A stretch of 64,000 bases of DNA from Occallatibacter gabretensis (lineage in GTDB: Bacteria > Acidobacteriota > Terriglobia > Terriglobales > Acidobacteriaceae), in contig NZ_LAIJ01000002.1 in the NCBI RefSeq assembly GCF_001449115.1, positions 186,001-250,000 on the forward strand, written 5' to 3'. The position numbers and the translations under genes were made by a program. Numbering within the stretch: position 1 is the stretch's first letter; each line of letters opens with the position of its first letter. A model generated the notes under the pieces. The model saw only the letters and a list, made by a program, of their open reading frames with translations. It was not told the origin of the DNA and did no database searches. Below, one piece after another: positions 1 through 8,506 of the stretch.

Positions 1-149
1 CTCAAGGCGGGATTTATGTCGCCTTTGCATTGCCCAGTCACAAGTAACTACTCGCGGCATCACAAATTCGCAAAGATTTTACGCTTTGTCTTCGCCTGAA
101 GCGGAGCAGTCACGATATGCTGATTGCCGCGCCGAAAGGAGGCTGCAGA

Positions 150-647
150 ATGGATATTCAAAAGGAGCTGATTGCCGAGTTCAATACGGAAGTGGAGAAC
201 GCGCGCAAGATTCTGAACGCTATCCCCGATACTGCCGATTTCACGTGGAAGCCGCATGAAAAGTCGATGACGCTGGGCCGTCTGGCCGGTCATGTCGCCG
301 AACTTACTGGAGAGTGGCCGCTGAAGACGCTTGAGAAGGATCGCCTCGACTGGAATCCGGAAGAGCGGCCCAAAGTGCCTGAGAACAAAGCAGAGGTTCT
401 TGAAACATTTGAGACAGCCGTGCCGAAATCCAAAGCGGCGATTGAGGGCTTTGACCCAGCGAACTGGGACCGCCATTGGATCTTCGCTGCAGGAGGGCAG
501 GTCTTTATCGATCAACCGAAGTATCAGGTGTGGAGATCCTTCGTGATGAACCATCTGGTGCATCACCGCGCGCAACTCGGTGCTTATGTCCGCATCCTCG
601 GCGGCAAGCTGCCCGGTTGCTACGGCCCCTCAGGCGACGAGATGTAA
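150..647 (+). CDS. DinB/YfiT-family protein
   Basis: A 165-residue protein of the DinB four-helix-bundle family, whose members use three histidines to hold a divalent metal and often act as thiol-dependent transferases. The expected triad is visible: His48 in the first half and the HxxxH pair His135/His139 near the C-terminus (NHLVHHRAQLG). An in-frame ATG lies 33 bases upstream, but the start at 150 has a strong AAAGGAGG seven bases before it, so the shorter form is chosen. It stands alone, 60 bases before a thiE-like gene. The family is clear; the substrate cannot be read from the sequence. Confidence 0.85.
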   Translation: MDIQKELIAEFNTEVENARKILNAIPDTADFTWKPHEKSMTLGRLAGHVAELTGEWPLKTLEKDRLDWNPEERPKVPENKAEVLETFETAVPKSKAAIEGFDPANWDRHWIFAAGGQVFIDQPKYQVWRSFVMNHLVHHRAQLGAYVRILGGKLPGCYGPSGDEM

Positions 648-707
648 GCAGGGAAGTCGGTTTCACGGCGAGGGACGAAAAGTATTTCGGAATACTAAGC
701 TGAATGC

Positions 708-1343
708 ATGGCCTTTTCGTTCCCTCGCGTTTATCCGATTCTTGATTCCTCCGTCATCCCGCAAACAGACCGTGCTGAGTTTCTCGAATCGCTGGGCCAA
801 TCTCTGGCAGACGCCGGGGTTGAGCTGCTCGAATATCGCAACAAGACGGGCTCAGTTGCGGAACTCACTTCAGACGCCGAAATCCTTCGCCGCACAATGC
901 CCGCCACCAAGCTCATTCTGGACGACCGCGCCGATCTAGTCATTCAAGTTGGCTTTGACGGTGTTCACGTCGATGCGGGAGATGTCTCCGTCTCAGAGGC
1001 CCGCCGGATTCTTGGCCCGGATCGAATCATCGGAACATTTGCCGGAAGTGATTCGCTAATCCCCGGCATTCTCATCCAGCCTGCCGACTACTTCGCAATT
1101 GGCCCTGTCTTTACCACCACCACCAAACAAACGGATAAACCGCCCATTGGCCTGGAAGGCGTCCGCAAGCTCCGCCAAGAAGCCGGACCCGCACCTCTGT
1201 TGAGCGCCGCAGCAGGAATCACGCTGGAAACAGCGCCGCTGGTGATTGAGGCCGGCGCCAACATGGTTGCTGTTGCAGCCGCCATCTTTCACGCTGCGAA
1301 TCCAGCAGCAGAGTTCCGCCGCTGGCGAAAGATGCTTACATAA
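708..1343 (+). CDS. thiE: Thiamine-phosphate synthase (ThiE/TenI family)
   Basis: A 211-residue TIM-barrel protein of the ThiE family, which joins the HMP pyrophosphate and thiazole phosphate moieties into thiamine phosphate in the cytoplasm. Family landmarks appear in order: YRNK where ThiE has QLRxK, DDRADL followed by DGVHVDAGDV, the pyrophosphate-contacting loop ADYFAIGPVFTTTTK, and a C-terminal EAGANMVAVAAAIF. The first motif is divergent, so TenI-like activity is possible. No other thiamine gene and no THI-box are visible nearby, and the length is normal for ThiE. Confidence 0.8.
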   Translation: MAFSFPRVYPILDSSVIPQTDRAEFLESLGQSLADAGVELLEYRNKTGSVAELTSDAEILRRTMPATKLILDDRADLVIQVGFDGVHVDAGDVSVSEARRILGPDRIIGTFAGSDSLIPGILIQPADYFAIGPVFTTTTKQTDKPPIGLEGVRKLRQEAGPAPLLSAAAGITLETAPLVIEAGANMVAVAAAIFHAANPAAEFRRWRKMLT

Positions 1344-1458
1344 ATCTGCATTAAATGCAGGCAAATCTTCATAGACGCGTTTGCTTATGCCGCACTCATA
1401 CCGTGCCGGATAGAATCTGGGAGACAAAGCCACGTAAGATCGGGTAAAAATCTTTCCA

Positions 1459-3051
1459 GTGACCACTCCGAATCCGAGCCCAACCGTAGCGCAATCCTCA
1501 AAAGCAGCTCTGCCACAAGAGCCATCCAACAAGCTCGTTCAGAGCCTTGGCCTGTTCAGCTCCACGGCCATCGTCATTGGCTCCATGATCGGCTCAGGTA
1601 TCTTCCTGGTCGATGCGGAAATTGCCCGCGTTACGGACTCCCCGGCGCTCTACCTGGGCGCATGGGTAGTGACCGCATTGATGACCACCATCGCCGCGCT
1701 CAGCTATGGCGAGCTGGCAGCGATGATGCCCCGCGCCGGGGGCCAGTACGTGTATCTGCGCGAGTCGCTCGGCCCGGTCTGGGGATTTCTCTACGGCTGG
1801 ACGATGTTTCTTGTCATCCAGACAGGAACCATCGCCGCTGTCTGCGTCGCCTTCGGCAAATTTCTCGGCGTCTTCTTTCCATCGGTCTCCACAACACACT
1901 GGCTCTGGAAGATTGCCCATGTTCCGTCGATTCCCGTTGGCCCAATGGTCCTGGGCAACATGGACATCGGCGTCAACACGGCAAATCTCGCCGGCATCGT
2001 CGTTGTCTTTCTCCTCGCCTTCATCAACCTCTTTGGAATTCGACTCGGATCGATCGTTCAAAACATCTTCACCACGGCCAAGTCGCTCTCGCTTGCCGCG
2101 TTGATCCTGCTGGCTTTTACCGTCGGCATCAGCGCCACGGCTATTGCATCGAACTTCGGTCCCGGCTGGCACAACTTCTGGCAGAACGCGGGCTGGCATG
2201 ATCTGCACCCGGTTCAGGTTGGTGTGGGCGGGCCGACTGCAATGGTCAATCTCTTCATCGTCCTCGCCGTGGTGCAGGTTGGTTCACTCTTTTCTGCCGA
2301 TGCCTGGAACAACATCACCTTCACTGCAGGTGAAGTTAAGAATCCGAAGCGCAACATTCCGCTCTCGCTCATTCTTGGAACCGGCTTCGTCGTCACCGTA
2401 TATTTCCTGGCTTCGCTCGCGTATCTCGTAGTGCTGCCCATGCATGGTGATCCCGCTGGCACATCGGTTCTGGCGCGCGGCATCCAGCATGCAACGGAAG
2501 ACCGCGTCGGCACCGCAGCGCTGGAGCAGATATTCCACTCGGGCGGTGCAGCACTTATGGCTGCAGCGGTGCTCATCTCCACCTTTGGCTGCGCGAATGG
2601 CCTGACGATGGCCGGTGCACGCGTGTACTACGCCATGAGCAAAGATGGCCTCTTCTTCAAATCCGTCGGCAAGCTGCATCCCAAATGGCGCACACCGGTT
2701 GCAGCCATTGTGGTACAGGCAATCTGGTCGGCAGCGCTCTGCATCTCAGGATCGTATGGCCAGTTGCTCGACTACATCATCTTCGCCGAACTGGTCTTCT
2801 ACATCCTCACCATTGCAGGCATCTTTGTGCTGCGCGCCAAGCGGCCCAATGCCGAGCGGCCATATAAGGCACTGGGCTATCCGGTCCTGCCTGCCATATA
2901 CATTTTGATGGCTGCGTGGGTCTGTATCGTATTATTGCGGTTTAAGCCGCAATATACATGGCCCGGCTTGATTATTGTCATGCTCGGTATACCGGTTTAT
3001 TTCATCTGGTCGCGGAACTCAGTCGGCCGGCAAGTTTCAAATTCCGATTAA
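1459..3051 (+). CDS. APC-family amino acid permease
   Basis: A 530-residue polytopic inner-membrane transporter with about twelve hydrophobic segments. It carries the APC signature of the first helix (IGSMIGSGIF), followed by ALSYGELAAMMPRAGGQYVYLRE, typical of the LAT/basic amino-acid subgroup. It uses a GTG start. The next gene is a second APC permease only 27 bases downstream on the same strand, so the two are probably co-transcribed. The exact substrate (amino acid, polyamine or antiport pair) cannot be assigned from sequence alone. Confidence 0.85.
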   Translation: MTTPNPSPTVAQSSKAALPQEPSNKLVQSLGLFSSTAIVIGSMIGSGIFLVDAEIARVTDSPALYLGAWVVTALMTTIAALSYGELAAMMPRAGGQYVYLRESLGPVWGFLYGWTMFLVIQTGTIAAVCVAFGKFLGVFFPSVSTTHWLWKIAHVPSIPVGPMVLGNMDIGVNTANLAGIVVVFLLAFINLFGIRLGSIVQNIFTTAKSLSLAALILLAFTVGISATAIASNFGPGWHNFWQNAGWHDLHPVQVGVGGPTAMVNLFIVLAVVQVGSLFSADAWNNITFTAGEVKNPKRNIPLSLILGTGFVVTVYFLASLAYLVVLPMHGDPAGTSVLARGIQHATEDRVGTAALEQIFHSGGAALMAAAVLISTFGCANGLTMAGARVYYAMSKDGLFFKSVGKLHPKWRTPVAAIVVQAIWSAALCISGSYGQLLDYIIFAELVFYILTIAGIFVLRAKRPNAERPYKALGYPVLPAIYILMAAWVCIVLLRFKPQYTWPGLIIVMLGIPVYFIWSRNSVGRQVSNSD

Positions 3052-3078
3052 CTCATCTGGGGAGGAACACCCTCATCT

Positions 3079-4611
3079 ATGTCTAGGCTGCTTCGCATAA
3101 AACCCTTGTCGATGCTCACGCAGGAAGCGGGTGAACAGGGAGAACACACGCTCAAGCGCTCACTTGGAGCGTTGAACCTGGTCACGCTCGGCATTGGCGC
3201 GGTCATTGGCGCCGGCATCTTCACGCTCACCGGTCAAGCAGCCGCGCTGCACGCCGGGCCGGCCGTTGCCTTGAGTTTTGTGCTGGCTGGCCTGACATGC
3301 GCATTTGCCGGTCTCTGCTATGCGGAGTTCGCTTCCATTATCCCCATCGCCGGCTCAGCCTATACCTATGGCTATGCCACCCTGGGTGAGCTGGTGGCGT
3401 GGATCATCGGCTGGGACCTGACGCTGGAGTACGCCTTTGGCGCATCCACGGTGGCCTCCGGTTGGGCGGGATACTTCACCAGCCTGATGCAGCAGATCGG
3501 CGTTACCATTCCACCCGCACTGACCACCACCACCGGCAATGTGCTTGTGCAGTACAACGGAATCTGGATCGACAGGATGTCTCTTCCGCCAGGCATAACC
3601 GATGTTGGATTGCCGCACGTGACAGGGCTCTTCAATCTGGTCGCAGTGCTGATCGTTCTGGTGGTCACCACGATCCTGGTCATCGGTATCAAGGAGTCAG
3701 CGAACTTCAACTCGGCTATCGTCATCGTGAAGCTGGGAATCGTCGGCGTCTTCATCGTTGTAGGTGGCCTCTTCCTGTTCCACCATCCTCAGGTGGCTCA
3801 TGCCAATTGGCATCCTTTCATTCCGCCGCCGGATGGGCACGGAAACTTCGGTTGGGGCGGCATTCCCGTCGCAGCCGCATCCATCTTTTTCGCTTACATC
3901 GGCTTTGACGCTGTCTCCACAGCCGCGCAGGAAGCCAAGAATCCCAAGCGCGATATGCCCATCGGCATCCTCGGCTCGCTGGTCATCTGCACAATTCTTT
4001 ACATCCTCGTCTCGCTGGTGCTCACCGGCCTGGTTAGCTATAAAACGCTGAATGTATCAGCGCCTGTAGCACTCGCGATGGATGCAACCGGCGTAGGCTG
4101 GGGTTCATTGCTGGTAAAGATCGGCGCGGTCTTTGGCCTTGCGACGGTGATGCTGGTGATGCTTCTGGGCCAGACGCGCGTCTTCTACTCCATGTCGCGC
4201 GACGGTCTTCTTCCCAAAGCGTTTTCAGCGATTCACCCCAAGTTCCGCACTCCGTGGATTACGACCATTATCTTTGGAGCGTTCGCGGCTATCATGCCGG
4301 CATTTCTACCCATCGACAAGCTCTCTCAACTGGTGAATATCGGCACGCTTCTGGCCTTCACCATCGTCTCGGCAGGTGTATGGATTCTGCGCGTGCGCCA
4401 TCCGAACATGGAGCGGCCTTTCAAAACGCCGCTGGTGCCGCTGGTGCCATTCCTGGGCATTGCATCAGCACTGTATCTCATGTCGCGGCTCTCAGCGATC
4501 ACGTGGATCGTGATGATCATCTGGCTTATCATCGGCCTGGGAATCTACTTCACCTATTCCATCAAACACAGCAAGGTTCAGGCGCTGCCCGCTGCTTCGC
4601 AAGGCGACTAG
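3079..4611 (+). CDS. APC-family amino acid permease (CAT-like)
   Basis: A 510-residue inner-membrane transporter of the APC superfamily, closer to the cationic amino-acid transporter type: a soluble N-terminus (HTLKRSLGALNLV), the helix-1 motif GIGAVIGAGIF, and the loop CYAEFASIIPIAGSAYTYGYA. GGGGAGGAA lies before the ATG, although the spacing is long. It follows another APC permease by 27 bases and ends just before a strong bidirectional terminator. Substrate is undetermined. Confidence 0.85.
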   Translation: MSRLLRIKPLSMLTQEAGEQGEHTLKRSLGALNLVTLGIGAVIGAGIFTLTGQAAALHAGPAVALSFVLAGLTCAFAGLCYAEFASIIPIAGSAYTYGYATLGELVAWIIGWDLTLEYAFGASTVASGWAGYFTSLMQQIGVTIPPALTTTTGNVLVQYNGIWIDRMSLPPGITDVGLPHVTGLFNLVAVLIVLVVTTILVIGIKESANFNSAIVIVKLGIVGVFIVVGGLFLFHHPQVAHANWHPFIPPPDGHGNFGWGGIPVAAASIFFAYIGFDAVSTAAQEAKNPKRDMPIGILGSLVICTILYILVSLVLTGLVSYKTLNVSAPVALAMDATGVGWGSLLVKIGAVFGLATVMLVMLLGQTRVFYSMSRDGLLPKAFSAIHPKFRTPWITTIIFGAFAAIMPAFLPIDKLSQLVNIGTLLAFTIVSAGVWILRVRHPNMERPFKTPLVPLVPFLGIASALYLMSRLSAITWIVMIIWLIIGLGIYFTYSIKHSKVQALPAASQGD

Positions 4612-4626
4612 TCAACACTGCAGTAC

Positions 4627-4664
4627 AAACAGAACGGCCTCCCGTGTGGGAGGCCGTTCTGTTT
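4627..4664. terminator. Bidirectional intrinsic terminator
   Basis: A perfect 17-bp inverted repeat (4627-4643 with 4648-4664) around a GTGT loop, flanked by A-rich and T-rich arms. It lies between the convergent APC permease and bacilliredoxin genes and can serve both. Confidence 0.9.
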
Positions 4665-4681
4665 GATCAGGGAAGCAGAAG

Positions 4682-5110
4682 TTACGCCGTAGCCTTCGCG
4701 CAGTGCTCGTCAAACGCGCGGACAAGCTCGCCTGCAATCTGCTGCGCCGTGGCCTGCTCAATCACAAAGCGCGGCATCATGTACACCAGCTTGCCATCGC
4801 GCATAATCGCAATGGAAGGCGACGTCGGCGGATGGCCTTCGAAGTAGCCGCGTGCGCGCTCCGTGGCCTCGCGGTCCTGCCCGGCAAAAACGGTAATCTT
4901 CTGATCGGGCTGCGTGGTGGCATTCGCCAGAGCCAGCCGCACACCAGGGCGCATCTTACCCGCTGCGCAGCCGCAGATCGAATTCACCACCACCATCGTG
5001 GTTCCGGACTGAGCAATAGCCGCATCCACGTCGTCCGCCGTTTTCGTTTCCACGATTCCTGCGCGGACCAACTCCTCGCGCATAGGAATCACCATAATCT
5101 CTGGGTACAT
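4682..5110 (-). CDS. BrxA/BrxB-family bacilliredoxin
   Basis: A 142-residue protein of the YphP/YqiW family. These bacilliredoxins remove low-molecular-weight thiols such as bacillithiol from mixed disulfides on cytoplasmic proteins. The diagnostic CGC motif is present (NSICGCAAGKMRPG, about residues 43-56), followed by the conserved HPPTSPSIA segment. GGAGG sits five bases before the ATG. It is convergent with the APC permease and divergent from murB. The family call is secure; the thiol cofactor used in this organism is not shown by the sequence. Confidence 0.88.
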   Translation of the reverse strand: MYPEIMVIPMREELVRAGIVETKTADDVDAAIAQSGTTMVVVNSICGCAAGKMRPGVRLALANATTQPDQKITVFAGQDREATERARGYFEGHPPTSPSIAIMRDGKLVYMMPRFVIEQATAQQIAGELVRAFDEHCAKATA

Positions 5111-5224
5111 TGCTGCCTCCGGGCAAGAGAACTCGCCTATCCCAATTTTATCAGCCTGCTGGTCAATTCAAGCACCAGAGGCGCAGTTCGCCGCACGCGC
5201 AGTGTCCGGTGTAGCCTTGAAAGG

Positions 5225-6265
5225 ATGCATCTGATAGAGAACAAGCCACTAGCGCCGCTCACAACTTTAGGAGTCGGCGGCCCGGCGCGTTACTTTCTTG
5301 AGACGCGCTCAGAAGAAGAGATCCTTGAGGGCAGCGCATGGGCACAAAAACACGGGATTCCACTCTTCGTGCTCGGCGGAGGCAGCAATCTTGTCGTATC
5401 CGACAAGGGCTTCGATGGGCTTGTTCTTCACATCGCTCTGCACGGAGTGGAAGTCATTGAAAGCGAAAGCGCGGATCAGGTTCTCTTTCGCGTAGCAGCA
5501 GGAGAGGATTGGGACAGTTTCGTGCAGCAGACTGTTGAGGCTGGTTCTGCTGGAATCGAGTGCCTGGCCGGCATTCCCGGAACCGTCGGTGGCACCCCAG
5601 TGCAGAACGTCGGCGCGTACGGGCAGGAGGTCGCGTCAGTAATTGAGCGCGTGCGGGTCTTTGATCAAGAAGAGCGGGCTTTCGTCGAATTTTCAGCAGC
5701 GGAGTCTGAGTTTACCTACCGCCGCAGCCGATTCAACTCAACAGACAAAGGCCGCTATATCGTAACCCGCGTCGATTTCAGGCTTCAACATGGCGGATCA
5801 CCGACGCTGAAATACGCTGATCTACAGCGCCTCTTTGCGGCAGACGCTACTCCAACACTCGTCGAAGTGGCCGCCGCAGTTCGCCGCATCCGTCAGAACA
5901 AAGGAATGCTCCTCGTCGAAGGCGACGCAGACTGCCGCAGCGCCGGCAGCTTCTTCAAGAATCCCATCGTGCCCGTGCAAGCCATGCAGACAATCACGTC
6001 AGTTGCAGGCACCTCACCGCCAACTTACGATGCCGGTCCAAATGAAAGAAAAATTCCCGCTGCATGGCTCATCGAGCAAGCCGGATTCACCAAGGGTTCT
6101 TCGCGAGGTGCAGTCGGCATCTCCACGCGCCACACGTTGGCGCTCGTTAATCGCGGCGGCGCAACCGCTGAAGAAATCCTTGAGTTCGCAGAAGAGATCC
6201 GAGCAGCCGTGGCCTCCCGCTTTGGCGTCACATTGGAGATGGAGCCGGTACAGATCGGCTTTTAG
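5225..6265 (+). CDS. murB: UDP-N-acetylenolpyruvoylglucosamine reductase
   Basis: A 346-residue type I MurB, the FAD- and NADPH-dependent enzyme that reduces UDP-GlcNAc-enolpyruvate to UDP-MurNAc in peptidoglycan synthesis. Visible features are the N-terminal TTLGVGGPARYF, the FAD-binding loops VLGGGSNLV and GIECLAGIPGTVGG, the catalytic-serine segment GSFFKNP, and the C-terminal LEMEPVQIG carrying the general-acid glutamate. The open frame runs 174 codons further upstream, but that part is antisense to brxA and has no MurB similarity; the ATG at 5225 matches the family N-terminus and has GAAAGGA just before it. Confidence 0.93.
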   Translation: MHLIENKPLAPLTTLGVGGPARYFLETRSEEEILEGSAWAQKHGIPLFVLGGGSNLVVSDKGFDGLVLHIALHGVEVIESESADQVLFRVAAGEDWDSFVQQTVEAGSAGIECLAGIPGTVGGTPVQNVGAYGQEVASVIERVRVFDQEERAFVEFSAAESEFTYRRSRFNSTDKGRYIVTRVDFRLQHGGSPTLKYADLQRLFAADATPTLVEVAAAVRRIRQNKGMLLVEGDADCRSAGSFFKNPIVPVQAMQTITSVAGTSPPTYDAGPNERKIPAAWLIEQAGFTKGSSRGAVGISTRHTLALVNRGGATAEEILEFAEEIRAAVASRFGVTLEMEPVQIGF

Positions 6266-6963
6266 CTTGCGGATTTCTGAGCTGCACTTAAGTTTCGCGT
6301 CAGCCGCTCCCGCTCTGTTTGCAGAACTTCAAAAGCCGGGCCCTGCGCCACGATCTGCCCATCTTGGAGCAGCACAACCTCAGCATTAGTTAGAAATGCA
6401 TCGGTCGCATCGTGCGTGGCCTGTATCACCTGGATATTGCGTTCCCGCAGCCAGGGCTGCAGCCGCATCAACAACTCATTGCTCGCTTTGCCGTCCAGCG
6501 CCGAGAACGGTTCATCCAGCAGTAGCAATCGCGGCATGGGAGCAAGCGCACGGGCCAGTGCAACACGCTGCACCTCACCGCCCGAGAGATCTGATATACG
6601 GTGATCCGCCAGGTTTTTCGCCTCGACAAGCTCTAACATTTCCTTCACGCGCACAGAGCGCGCTTCGCGCGTCATTCCATGCAACCCATAGCTAACATTC
6701 GCACTCACGCTTAGGTGAGGGAAGAGCGCGGCCTGCTGCGTTAAAAGCCCAATCCGCCGTCTACCCGCCGGCAGATCCGCAACCTCCTTGTCTTCTACTC
6801 CGATGCGTGCCGCGCCGCCGCGCTCAAGACCAGCTAGCATCCGCAGCAACGTGCTTTTACCCGCGCCGGAAGGACCAAAGATCACCGTCCACTCTGACGC
6901 AAAGCGGCATGCGATCCGCAAATGAAATCCGCCACGCCTTAGATCAAATGAGCAGTCAACCAC
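6262..6963 (-). CDS. modC: Molybdate ABC transporter ATP-binding protein
   Basis: A 233-residue ABC ATPase energising molybdate import. It shows Walker A (GPSGAGKST), the signature LSGGEVQRVALARAL, Walker B (LLLLDEPFSALD) and the switch histidine (ATHD). A longer frame exists, but a GTG at 6963 with AGGGAG six bases upstream fits better; it overlaps the end of modB by 8 bp, which implies translational coupling. It lacks the C-terminal TOBE/Mop molybdate-sensing domain of the roughly 350-residue E. coli ModC. It is third in modA-modB-modC, and its stop overlaps the murB stop region convergently. Confidence 0.88.
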   Translation of the reverse strand: MVDCSFDLRRGGFHLRIACRFASEWTVIFGPSGAGKSTLLRMLAGLERGGAARIGVEDKEVADLPAGRRRIGLLTQQAALFPHLSVSANVSYGLHGMTREARSVRVKEMLELVEAKNLADHRISDLSGGEVQRVALARALAPMPRLLLLDEPFSALDGKASNELLMRLQPWLRERNIQVIQATHDATDAFLTNAEVVLLQDGQIVAQGPAFEVLQTERERLTRNLSAAQKSAS

Positions 6964-7636
6964 GGCGATCTCCCTGCGACATTCTTCTTCCAGCGCCAGT
7001 AGCATAGATTGCCACAAGCGCCACAATGCTCATCGTCAGTAGTGCTACTGCTGTCCGCATGGCCGCGGCATAATCAAAGCTCTCCACCTGGTCGTACAGC
7101 ACAATCGACAGCGTCCGCGTAGCGCCGGGAATATCTCCGCCCAGCATCAGAACCACGCCGAACTCACCCACCGTATGCAGAAAGCTAAGCACCGCCGCAA
7201 CAACAATGGACCGTCGCGCCAGCGGCAACAGCACCGTGCTCACAAGCCGCGGCGTGCCCGCGCCTAACAGTCGCGCTGCATCCACCAGTGCGGGATTCAC
7301 CGCTGCAAAGCCCGCAGTAATAGGCTGCACAGCAAATGGAAGACTGTAAATTACGCTTCCAACAACAAGCCCGGAGAAAGAAAACGCCAGCGGATGGCCG
7401 AGCACACCGATAATGACTCGCCCCAACGCGGTACGCGGTCCCAGCAGCACCAACAGAAAGAAGCCCAACACCGTAGGCGGCAGAACCAGCGGCAGAGCAG
7501 TCAGTGCTTCCACAAGCACCAGCCAACGCGAGCGGCCCAGCACCAGCAACGCGGCCAGCGGCACGGCGACAACGAGCAGGATCGCGGTTGTCAGCGTAGC
7601 CAGCCTCAGCGTGAGTAGAAGTGCCTGCCAATCCAT
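6956..7636 (-). CDS. modB: Molybdate ABC transporter permease
   Basis: A 226-residue inner-membrane permease with about five or six transmembrane segments and the ABC-coupling EAA loop near VDAARLLGAGTPRLVSTVLLPLARR. The starting residues (MDWQALLLTLRLATLTT) and PLVLPPTVLGFFLL match ModB proteins. It lies 27 bases after modA and overlaps modC by 8 bp. It forms the membrane channel of the molybdate (possibly tungstate) importer. Confidence 0.92.
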   Translation of the reverse strand: MDWQALLLTLRLATLTTAILLVVAVPLAALLVLGRSRWLVLVEALTALPLVLPPTVLGFFLLVLLGPRTALGRVIIGVLGHPLAFSFSGLVVGSVIYSLPFAVQPITAGFAAVNPALVDAARLLGAGTPRLVSTVLLPLARRSIVVAAVLSFLHTVGEFGVVLMLGGDIPGATRTLSIVLYDQVESFDYAAAMRTAVALLTMSIVALVAIYATGAGRRMSQGDRRG

Positions 7637-7663
7637 GTATGCAACAGAATACGGTGTCTACGG

Positions 7664-8446
7664 CTACTTGGCAGGCGTCAATCCACTCTTCGCAAGCTGC
7701 GCCTGTACTGAGGGCGAGAGCAGATAATCGAGGAATTTGTGCACAGCTTCGCGCTGCGTAGTCTTGCTGATAATCACAGCGCCCTGCTCGATGGGCGGAT
7801 ACAGATCGTGCGGAATCACAAAATAACTTCCGGAGGAAGACATCCTCGGAGTCAAAGCGGATGTCAGCGAAATCAGCCCGGCATCCGCATTTCCCGAATC
7901 CACATACTGCGCCGCCTGCGCGATATTCTCCGCAGTCGCGAGCTTCGGTTTCAGCGCATCATAGAGCCCCAGGCTTTTGAGCGACGCCACTGCCGCACGG
8001 CCATACGGCGCGCGATCTGGATTAGCAATCGCCAGCCGCTTCAGCGCCGGGCTCCGCAGCAGCTCAAGCGAAGGGGTCGCCAATCCGCCATCCTTGCGAG
8101 CCCACAGTACCAGCGTTCCCTTTGCGTAGGTAATCGGTGTGGATGAGTCAGCCGTACCAGCCGCATCCGCAAGCCCCGCGTCAATCAATCGTCTCGGATA
8201 GCTCAGGTCGGCAGATAGAAACAGATCGAAGGGCGCACCATTTTCAATCTGCGTGGTCAGCATCGCTGACGCCTGATAAGTCGCCTCTGCATGAATCCCC
8301 GTCGCTTGCTGAAATGCAGTCAAAATTGGCGGCAGTACAGGCTCCAGATCGGCCGCGGCAGCCACACGCAGCGGCGTCTGCGCCGCCCCGCTTAGCCATG
8401 TCACTATTCCCGCGATGAAAATCAGTGCAATTCGGGCAGTTCTCAT
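7664..8446 (-). CDS. modA: Molybdate-binding periplasmic protein
   Basis: A 260-residue solute-binding protein with a Sec signal peptide (roughly residues 1-24, cleavage near SGAAQT). Family motifs include RVAAAADLEPVL, the DLFLSADLSYP oxyanion-loop region, and GNADAGLISLTSAL. The open frame extends nine codons further, but the ATG at 8446 has an AGGGAGA upstream and leads directly into the signal peptide. First gene of modABC. It is divergent from thrC with about 60 bases between, leaving little room for a ModE site, and none was recognised. Confidence 0.92.
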   Translation of the reverse strand: MRTARIALIFIAGIVTWLSGAAQTPLRVAAAADLEPVLPPILTAFQQATGIHAEATYQASAMLTTQIENGAPFDLFLSADLSYPRRLIDAGLADAAGTADSSTPITYAKGTLVLWARKDGGLATPSLELLRSPALKRLAIANPDRAPYGRAAVASLKSLGLYDALKPKLATAENIAQAAQYVDSGNADAGLISLTSALTPRMSSSGSYFVIPHDLYPPIEQGAVIISKTTQREAVHKFLDYLLSPSVQAQLAKSGLTPAK

Positions 8447-8506
8447 TACTCGTCCATCTCCCTGTAAAGGCAAATGCTCGCTCGCGCTGATAGGCTAACA
8501 CCAGAG

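Noticed and set aside
1344-1458. CTGCAT/ATGCAG hairpin after thiE as terminator or riboswitch
   Set aside because: Only six base pairs, no T tract, and no THI-box sequence nearby.
4703-5224. Open frame extending murB 174 codons upstream
   Set aside because: It is antisense to the bacilliredoxin gene and has no MurB similarity; the family N-terminus starts at 5225.
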